Source: Symbiodinium natans
Lineage: Eukaryota > Sar > Dinophyceae > Suessiales > Symbiodiniaceae
Assembly (NCBI GenBank): GCA_905221605.1
Contig: CAJNDS010001021.1
Coordinates: forward strand, 1 to 27,500
Direction: 5' to 3'
Length of the DNA: 27,500 bases
Positions 19,801 to 27,500 of the stretch are shown here, in pieces (within the stretch, counting starts at the first letter, position 1; each line of letters begins with the position of its first letter). The position numbers were made by a program, and so were the translations under genes. The notes below the pieces were generated by a model that was given only the letters and a program-made list of their open reading frames with translations, did not search any database and was not told where the DNA came from.

Positions 19801-21566
19801 GTGTGGGCACCTCGCTGAGCTGCGCCCGGTTCAGCGCCCGGAGCTGCGACGCGACGGAATCGTCGAGGTCCCAGCGGCGGATGAAGTCCTCAGCGTCTCG
19901 GACTTAAGGTTCAAGGTTTAGGGTTTAGGGTTTAGGTTTTAGGGTTTAGGGTTCAGGGTTTAGGGTTTAGGGTTTAGGGTTTAGGGTTTAGGGTTTAGGG
20001 TTTAGGGTTCAGGGTTTAGGGTTTGGGGTTTGGGGTTTGGGGTTTAGGGTTGAGAAGTGCCTCTTCAAGTTCTTCTTTAACTCGTCCTCAGCTTCAGGGA
20101 GGGATTTCGGAGCTGGCCTGTAGGTAAGCTTGCCTGACGTAGCAGAAACTTCCGTTGCCGCACATCCTCTTCTTATAGCCGTTTGTTCCCAACAACCTGA
20201 GGCAATCACCCTAAACCCTGTAAACCCCAAACCCTATGAACCCAAAAAGCACCCTGACAGAGAACCCTGAGCCCCATCAATGCCCACCTCTACACCTCTA
20301 CACCCTAAACCCTAAACCCTAAACCCTAAAACCCTGAAACCCTAAACCCTAAGCCCTAAACCCTCACGACAAAATAAACAGAAATTGTATGCCATATCAT
20401 TCTGAATTTCCCATGCTATTTGTCTTAACAGCTAACGAACCTAGTGAAATTATTTAGTTCAAATCACTTCTGCCAAGCCGCCTACTCAATTCACTTCAAG
20501 TCACCCAAACCCCCGCAGACCCCCACCCCCCAGAACACTTTCGGGCAAAACTGTCGGTCAAAACTTTTGGGTCCATGCGCCCCCACCCTCAAAAACCGTG
20601 AATTTTAGCTTGACAACAATAGCTTTCGGTCAACACGCTTCGGTCAAAACGTTCGGTCTAACCGTTGTTGGGACCCAAAGCCTTTTCAAATTTCTATAAA
20701 CCCTGAACCCTAAACCCCAAACCCCAAACCCTAAACCCTAAACCGCAAGGCGCAGCTCCTCGGCCGGGTTCGGTGGAGGGGCCGGCGCTGATGCCCTGGA
20801 CCTGGGAACACTGTGCCCTTCTGGGGTGTCGGGATTAGGTTTTAGGGTTTAGGGCTTGGGGTTCAGGGTTCAGGGTTCAGGGTTCAGGGTTCAGGGTTCA
20901 GGGTTCAGGGTTCAGGGTTCAGGGTTCAGGGTTCAGGGTTCAGGGTTCAGGGTTCAGGGTTCAGGGTTTAGGGTTTAGGGTTTAGGGTTTAGGGTTTAGG
21001 GTTTAGGGTTTAGGGTTTAGGGTTTAGGGTTTAGGGTTTAGGGTTTAGGGTTTGGGTCTACTCAGCAAGAGGGTATAGAAAGAATAAGGAATCATAGCTG
21101 TACATGTAATGGGATATCATTACTAACATCTTAGGTTTTACAGTGTATATCTACATACGTACATATGGGGCTTACGATAATAACAGACCGCTAATATAGA
21201 CCCAAAAAAGCAGGCTCCCCTTCCACTAAGGACTCCCCCAAAGGTACCCCGAGTATCGTAAACCCCCATATGATTGTGGCTGCAGCTTCTTGCTTACAAG
21301 AATATCAGCCGTCTTTATGTTTAGCCTCTGCAGCTCTGTCGCAGCGTTGGCGCCCTCAGGGTTGAGGAGTGTCGTGACATTGAGCCTGGAAACCTATGGC
21401 CCCAAAACAAGAGGTCATTTCTAAACCCTCTTGGGGTTTGGAGTGTTTAGGGTTTAGGGTTTAGGGTTTAACCCCCGCCCAAGGTCAGCACGCACGCGTG
21501 GGCCGCCAGTTTGACGAAGGCGGAGGCGGCTGCCCGGCCGGGATGTGCATGGCCTTGGCAACCGAG
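16813..21566 (-). CDS. Protein with tandem ~45-residue repeats ending in RNPSA, multi-exon, both ends unresolved
   Basis: Exons in order: a weak one at ~21566-21482 (ASAFVKLAAHA), then ~20805-20759, 19888-19811, 19291-19242, 18581-18542, 17830-17801, 17368-17309 and 16884 to ~16813. Frame is kept through six joins (donors GA, GT, GT, GA, GC, GC). A Pro-rich stretch (APAPPPNPAE) precedes repeat 1, which has DFIRRWDLDDS, LRALNRAQLSEVM and ARNPSAMVK. A spacer with SAHQQTV precedes repeat 2, which has EYLARYNVDEAA, MRSAAPEVQLRVM and CRNPSAVLSSRIREI. From LR/MR to the R of RNPSA both repeats span exactly 21 residues, which supports the splice choices independently. I recall this motif as common in dinoflagellate proteins, some with RNA-binding domains, but cannot name a function. 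After the last repeat the frame stays open to a stop at 16669; whether that is the true end is unknown. The gene lies directly upstream of SPAG6 in the same orientation. Confidence 0.62.
17423..17562. repeat. 35-bp tandem repeat, about four copies
   Basis: Units of exactly 35 bp start at 17423, 17458 and 17493, with a decayed fourth at 17528. Each begins CTAGGGTATATGAA and ends in a CCCTA/CCCGA-like tail. It lies in a gene D intron and has no coding role. Confidence 0.85.
18204..18490. repeat. TA, AAT and GAATAAA microsatellites
   Basis: A (TA)n run is followed by AAT/ATC and AATAAG triplet-hexamer stretches, then about 22 copies of a 7-bp GAATAAA unit (about 18324-18480), in a gene D intron ahead of exon 18581-18542. 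Tyr/Phe/Leu-repeat open frames on the minus strand are translations of this array. Confidence 0.95.
18788..19075. repeat. Interstitial TTTAGGG array with TTAAGGG block
   Basis: About 40 heptamers including four or five consecutive TTAAGGG variants (about 18948-18976) within TTTAGGG. A CCCTAAA block of opposite polarity (19138-19215) follows before the gene D exon at 19242. Confidence 0.93.
19605..19680 (-). other. Unassigned coding-like stretch in a gene D intron
   Basis: The minus strand reads YELWHEVRDIHTTMGLSRRN then LLN and a stop at about 19610. Composition looks coding, but joining exons 19888-19811 and 19291-19242 directly gives the better protein. It could be a decayed exon, a nested gene fragment or chance. 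Confidence 0.25.
20841..21056. repeat. TTCAGGG block followed by TTTAGGG block
   Basis: Exactly 15 consecutive TTCAGGG heptamers (20862-20966) switch abruptly to about 12 TTTAGGG units. The uniformity of the variant block indicates local tandem amplification of one mutated unit. It lies in a gene D intron. Confidence 0.97.
21162..21272. mobile_element. MITE-like element, family 3, copy 3
   Basis: 111 bp with terminal inverted repeats: left CATATGGGGCTTACGATAAT, right (reverse complement) CATATGGGGGTTTACGATAC. It is related to 4675-4782 and 8079-8186 and lies in a gene D intron upstream of the exon near 20.8 kb. Confidence 0.7.
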
Positions 21567-21625
21567 TCAAGGAGTTTTAAGAGGGACCCCCCTAGAAGAG
21601 ACTCTTATTCTTCTTCCCATATATG

Positions 21626-21664
21626 ACTCCTATATATATATATGTACATATATATATATATGTG
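21626..21664. repeat. AT palindrome at the change from genes to satellite
   Basis: TATATATATATGTACATATA-type palindrome centred near 21647, able to extrude as a cruciform. It marks the switch from mixed-composition gene/intron DNA to AT-rich satellite. Confidence 0.8.
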
Positions 21665-21714
21665 AGAGGGACCTTTTGGGTCCATTTCACGTATATCACT
21701 TGTATGAGGAATTT

Positions 21715-24150
21715 AATTTATTTACCTATTAATTTCTTTAATTTCTTTAATTTCTGGGGCTCTCTTAGGGAAATAAATGAAATTAAAGAAATTAATTAAT
21801 TTCATTAATTTCTTTAATTTCTGGGCCTCTCTGTGCGAAATTAAAGAAATTAATGAAATTAATTAATTTCTTTAATTTCATTAATTTCATTAATTTATTT
21901 TAATTAGTCCCGTGAGCCGGGGGGGCTCCCCCAATTAATTTCTTTAATTTCTTTAATTTCTGGGCCTCTCTGTGAGAAATTAAAGAAATTAAAGAAATTA
22001 ATTCCGGTAGCCCTTCGGGCTTGCGAGACTAATTAAAAGAAATTAATGAAATTAAAGAAATTAAAGAAATTAATGAAATTAATTAATTTCTTTAATTTCT
22101 TTAATTTCTGGGCCTCTCTGTGAGAAAATAAAGAAATTAAAGAAATTAATTAATTTCATTAATTTCTTTAATTTCTGGGCCTCCCTGTGAGAAATTAAAG
22201 AAATTAAAGAAATTAATTAATTTCATTAATTTCTTTAATTTCTGGGCCTCTCTGTGCGAAATTAAAGAAATTAAAGAAATTAATTAATTTCTTTAATTTC
22301 ATTTAATTTCTTTAATTTATTTTAATTAGTCCCGTGAGCCGGGGGGGCTACCCCAATTAATTTCTTTAATTTCTTTAATTTCTGGGCCTCTCTGTGAGAA
22401 ATTAAAGAAATTAAAGAAATTAATTCCGGTAGCCCTTCGGGCTTGCGAGACTAATTAAAAGAAATTAAAGAAATTAAAGAAATTAAAGAAATTAATGAAA
22501 TTAATTAATTTCTTTAATTTCTTTAATTTCTGGGCCTCTCTGTGAGAAATTAAAGAAATTAAAGAAATTAATTAATTTCATTAATTTCTTTAATTTCTGG
22601 GCCTCTCTGTGCGAAATTAAAGAAATTAATTAATTTCTTTAATTTCATTAATTTCATTAATTTCTTTAATTTATTTTAATTAGTCCCGTGAGCCGGGGGG
22701 GCTACCCTAATTAATTTCTTTAATTTCTTTAATTTCTGTGCCTCTCTGTGAGAAATTAAAGAAATTAAAGAAATTAATTCCGGTAGCCCTTCGGGCTTGC
22801 GAGACTAATTAAAAGAAATTAAAGAAATCAAAGAAATTGAAGAAATTAATGAAATTAATTAATTTCTTTAATTTCTTTAATTTCTGGGCCTCTCTGTGAG
22901 AAATTAAAGAAATTAAAGAAATTAATTAATTTCATTAATTTCTTTAATTTCTGGGCCTCTCTGTGCATTAATTTCTTTAATTTCTGAAATTAAAGAAATT
23001 AAAGAAATTAATTAATTTCTGTAATTTCATTAATTTCATTAATTTCTTTAATTTATTTTAATTAGTCCCGTGAGCCGGGGGGGGGCCCCCAATTAATTTC
23101 TTTAATTTCTTTAATTTCTTTAATTTCTGGGCCTCTCTGTGAGAAATTAAAGAAATTAAAGAAATTAATTCCGGTAGCCCTTCGGGCTTGCGAGACTAAT
23201 TAAAAGAAATTAATGAAATTAAAGAAATTAATGAAATTAATTAATTTCTTGAATTTCTTGAATTTCTGGGCCTCTCTGTGAGAAATTAAAGAAATTAAAG
23301 AAATTCAAGAAATTAATTAATTTCTTTAATTTCATTAATTTCATTAATTTCTTTAATTTATTTTAATTAGTCCCGTGAGCCGGGGGGGCTACCCCAATTA
23401 ATTTCATTAATTTCTTTAATTTCTGGGCCTCTCTGTGCGAAATTAAAGAAATTAAAGAAATTAATTAATTTCTTTAATTTCATTAATTTCATTAATTTCT
23501 TTAATTTATTTAAATTAGTCCCGTGAGCCGGGGGGGCTCCCCCAATTAATTTCTTTAATTTCTTTAATTTCTTTAGTTTATGGGCCTCTCTGTGCGAAAT
23601 TAAAGAAATTAAAGAAATAAATTCCGGTAGCCCTTCGGGCTTGCGAGACTAGTTAAAAGAAATTAAAGAAATTAAAGAAATTAGAGAAATTAAAGAAATT
23701 AATGAAATGAATTAATTTCTTTAATTTCTCGAATTTCTGGGCCTCTATGTGAGAAATTAAAGAAATTAAAGAAATTAAAGAAATTAATTAATTTCATTAA
23801 TTTCTTTAATTTCTGGGCCTCTCTGTGAGAAATTAATGAAATTAATTTCTGTAGTTTCTCTACTTTCAGAGCCTATCTGTGAGAAATCAAAGAAACTAAA
23901 TATATTAATCAATTTCTTTAATTTGATCAATTTCATTAATTTCTTTTATTTAAACTAATCCCGTGAGCCGGGTAATTAATTTTTGTAATTTCTTTATTTT
24001 CTAGGCCTCTCTGTGAGAAATTAAAGAAATTAACAAAAAACATCCGGTAGCCGCGTGGGGTTGCGAGACTAACTAAAAGAAATTAAAGAAAGTAATGAAA
24101 TTAATTAATTTCTCTGGCTTTTTAAATGCTAAGCCTCTCTGTGAGAAATT
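21715..24150. repeat. AATTAAAGAAATT satellite with embedded foldback units
   Basis: About 2.4 kb of AATTTCTTTAATTTC and its complement AAATTAAAGAAATT, mixed with three GC-richer modules. Module A (GTCCCGTGAGCCGG) recurs at 21909, 22331, 22685, 23067, 23372, 23520 and 23960. Module C (CCGGTAGCCCTTCGGGCTTG) is at 22004, 22426, 22780, 23171 and 23624, with a decayed copy at 24044. Module B (GGCCTCTCTGTGAG) occurs more than 15 times. A and C are inverted relatives of one another with B at the loop, so each A-B-C unit (~85-105 bp from A to C) is a near-perfect hairpin. Copies decay toward 24.1 kb. No coding frame is present. Confidence 0.9.
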
Positions 24151-24199
24151 AGAGAAATTCAAGCAATTAACCATCCTCGTTAATTTCTTGATTTTCTGG

Positions 24200-27100
24200 G
24201 CCTCTTTAAGCCTTCGTGCATCTTTATCGCGTTCCCTTTTCTATTCCCTTACTTTCGTGCTGAAACCATCACCCTTTCTTTCCCTTAATTTCCCCATTCA
24301 TCCCTTAAAGAAAGGGACGCCTTCAAGATGTAGGAAGGATTTTTCATATAGTTGTGATAGAGACTCTCTTAATAGAGACTAATGAGTTATGTCATGTCTC
24401 ATTTATCGGACAGAGAATGGCCCAGGGCGACCTTCAAAACTCTTCATTGATAGAGAAGCTATTTCGGAAAACAAACATGGTGGAGAACTCTCTCATTCCT
24501 GCAATGTGATACAGGAGGTCTCTCATGACCTCTTGTGAGATAGAGACCGGTTGCATCAGGGAAGTTTTCCCTGGAAACCCTTTGCTATTCCCTTACTTTG
24601 GTGCTGAAACCATCACGTTCTTGTTCCTTAATGCCCCAGTAAACCCTTGGAGAAAGAGGTGTTTTCAAGATGTGGTGGGGTATCTCATGTAGGAATGTAC
24701 AATGGTTAGACACTAGCGCTCTTGCTTTCAAGAAGCAGTCTTGCAAGTAATGGCTCTGGGTTATGTCACGGGTTTGTTACGGTAATAGGCAGACTACACA
24801 AATACACCCTCCATTAAATTCCCGTAGCCCTATAAACCCTACACCCTGCACGCGAATCCTGAGCCCCCTAAGACTCCTATGCCCCCTACGATGAGATATA
24901 GTTCATGGGAGAGCTCTTATACCGTTTATGAATGCCTTCTTCTATCTTTGAGATGAAAGAGCTCCTCTATCTTCTCATAGGAAATGAAAGAGATTCTGCA
25001 TATGAAAAGAAAAGACCCTTCGAGAAAAGTTAAAGAATGGTAACGAATCCATGTCATCAATCTTTTCATGCGTAATGAGAGCGCTCCACACTCTTAATGG
25101 GACATGAAAGAGCTCCTCCATTTCTTTGAAATCAAAACCTTGCTTTCTCCCTGAGTGACAAAGATCTCTTGGAAATGAGAGATCTCTGCTACCACTTTCG
25201 AAAAAATGAGCTCCTATATCTCGGAGTCGGAAAGATAAAGATGTGAAAAGGAGCCCTCCCAAACCTACGAGGCGCCAGAGCACCCGCCCGCAGCTTTTCA
25301 AGCAGGAGAAAGGCTCTTTCGTAAGGGGCGGAGGAGCTCTGTCATTCCCTCAACCAGAGGGAGGGGAGCCCTCTCATGACCTATTCAAGAGAGAGGAGAT
25401 AGAAGAGCTTGCTCATTGCTCTTTAGGATGCGGAGGAGCTTTTGCACAAGAGGCAAGGAGCTCTTTTACTTCTACAAACGCATAGAAGAGCGTTTAGATG
25501 ACCTGTTACGAAATAGAATAAATGCTGTCTCACGTAAGCGAGAGAGACTGATGAGTTATGCGACGCTCCATTTCAGGGATAGGCCTTCGAAACCTTCAAT
25601 TAGGGTTGATCTCTCGCAAAAAGGTAAAAGAGCTATGTCATTTCCTACGAAGCGATAAGCAGCCTAGAGACAATCGGCTTCTCTCATGTTTGCTTCATGG
25701 ATAGAGAAGCTTTTCTCAACCAAAACCAAAGAGACGGATCATGTCCCATTGAAAGATAGACGAGTTCTGTCTTTGTACGTTACGAGGTGGGGGAGCTCTT
25801 TCACAAGAGGTAGGTAGAGGACTCTCTCATGTCCGGCAAAGAGATAGAGACGATCTTTCATGACCCGCTACGAGATAGAGAGCCTCTTTCATGTAAAGGG
25901 TAAGATATAGAAGAGCTGTGAGCTCCTTTACCTATCGACGGGAACTCTTATAGCTTTCATGAATGAGTTCTTGCCAGTGAACAAAGGGAGCTCTTTCACA
26001 AAGGGTAGATAGAGACCTCTCTCATTTCCTGTACAAGAAAGAGGAGGTCTCTCACGACCTGATTATTGCGAGATAGAGAAGCTATGTCATATAAAGATAA
26101 GAAATGGTAGAGCTGAGGACTCCTCTGCCTAGTGACGGGAAATCAGTTAGATAGGACATGAGAGAACTCTCATACATTTCTTATGAATGAGTTCTTCAAT
26201 CTCTGAATAGAAAATGAATGAGCTCCTGTGTCTTCGCATACGAAATGACAGTGTGGAAATGAGCTGTCTCATGACCTGTTAGGAAACAGAGGAGATAAAG
26301 AGCTTGCTCATTGCAAAAGAGGAAGCGGAGGGCTCTTGCAGAAGAGGCAAGGAGCTCCTTCACTTGCTGCAAAGATACAGAGGAGCTTTCAGATGACCTA
26401 TTCAGAGATAGCGAAACTCGATCACGTAAACGATAGAGATTGAAAAGTTATGTCATGCCCCATTTCAGGGATAGAGAATGGCCTTCCAGACTTTCATTTC
26501 GAATAAAGGAGAGATCTGTCACAGAAAGGTAGAAGAGCTATTCATTTCTTATTATATCACGGGTAGACAAGCTTTTTCTCAAATACAAACAAAAAACCTG
26601 GCTCATGCACCATTGAAAGATAGACGAGTTCTGTCACTCTCGATCACAAGGTGGAGGAGCTCTTTCACACGAGGTAGGTAGAGCACTCTCTCTTTTCTTG
26701 CAAAGAGATAGAGAAGATCTGTCATGACTCCATGAACCGTTACGAGATAGAGAAGCCTCTTTCATGTAAAAGATAGGTCATGGTAGAGCTGAGAGCTCCT
26801 CTGCCTAGTGATGGCAAACGAGAAATAGGAACCAAAGGAGATAGAAGAGGTTGCTCATTGCAAAATAGGAAGCGGAGGAGCTATTGCAGAAGAGGCAAGC
26901 AGCTCCTTCACTTGCTGCGCAGACACAAAGGAGCTTTCAGATGACCTGTTCAGAGATAGCGAAACTCTCTCACGTAAACGATAGAGACTGATGAGTTGTG
27001 TCCCCATTCAAGGGATAGAGAATGGCCTTCCAAACTTTCATTTCGGGTAAAGAAGAGATCTGTCGCAAAAAGGTAGAAGAGCTATGTCATTTCTTATGCA

Positions 27101-27500
27101 TCGATAAACGGCTACTCGCATGATTTCTTCATCGATAGAGAAGCAGCTATTTCTGAATAGAAATTCACAATGGAGCTGTCTCATGTCCCAGTGAAAGATA
27201 GACGAGTTGTGGCATTTGATTTTGAGGTGAAGGAGCTCTTTCACAAGAGGTAGGTAGAGGACTCTCTAATGTTCTGCAAAGAGATAGAGACAATCTTTCT
27301 TGACCCGCTACGAGATAGAGGAGCCTCTTCCATGTAAAGGGTAGGATGTGGTAGAGCTGTGAGCTCCTCTACCTATCGACGGGAAATTAACAAGAAAGTA
27401 CATTCGAGAGCTCTTACAGCTTCTATGAATGAGTTCTTGTGATTGAACAAAGGGAGCTCTTTCACAAAAGGTAGATAGAGACCTCTCTCATTTCCTGCAA
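24200..27500. repeat. AGAGATAGAG-type array with ~31-bp sub-units and higher-order copies
   Basis: The sequence is made of diverged ~31-bp sub-units of the form CTCTTTCATGTCCTG...GAGATAGAG. Longer copies are visible. A segment starting GCTTGCTCATTGC recurs near 25407, 26301 and 26848. A segment with CACAAGAGGTAGGTAGAGGA recurs near 25802 and 27242, with a variant near 26664. A different pair with CTATTCCCTTACTTTCGTGC or a close variant lies near 24240 and 24585. Open frames here (up to ~108 residues) are short, mutually inconsistent and unsupported. The array runs off the window end. Confidence 0.85.

Noticed and set aside
21715-24150. CRISPR-like array (regular GC-rich modules separated by AT-rich spacers)
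   Set aside because: The spacers are themselves repeated and palindromic, unit lengths vary, and the genome is eukaryotic.
24200-27500. CRISPR or protein-coding repeat gene in the ~31-bp array
   Set aside because: Units are diverged with no unique spacers, and no frame stays open through several units.

Overview
The window looks like nuclear DNA of a dinoflagellate or close alveolate relative. Coding sense can be rebuilt only by joining many very short exons. In the 29 splice junctions I can fix by protein homology or reading frame, donors are GC (15), GT (9) and GA (5), acceptors are AG, and the next exon starts with G in every case. Introns are packed with interstitial TTTAGGG heptamers (algal/plant-type telomere repeat) in both orientations. 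The species cannot be named from this sequence.

All three recognisable genes lie on the minus strand, head to tail, so transcription runs from high to low coordinates. Gene D (about 21.57-16.81 kb) encodes tandem copies of a ~45-residue motif ending in RNPSA. Next comes a SPAG6/PF16-type armadillo protein of the flagellar central apparatus (15.91-5.63 kb, 20 exons of about 22-85 nt, N-terminal part not found). The third gene (3.70-0.64 kb, 7 exons, about 667 residues) combines a BAR-like coiled coil, an SH3-like segment, an IPT/TIG-like segment and a Neuralized/SPRY-like domain.

Introns and spacers also hold three families of ~85-111 bp elements with terminal inverted repeats (MITE- or introner-like). 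They contain uniform blocks of telomere-variant repeats, a large CT tract, a near-pure poly-C tract and several micro/minisatellites.

From about 21.6 kb to the end no gene is visible. 21.6-24.15 kb is an AATTAAAGAAATT-type satellite with embedded GC-rich foldback units. 24.2-27.5 kb is a diverged AGAGATAGAG-type array with ~31-bp sub-units and longer higher-order copies. Most long open frames in the window, including Leu/Ser-rich, Gly-rich and Tyr/Phe-rich ones, are translations of repeats and are not annotated as genes.
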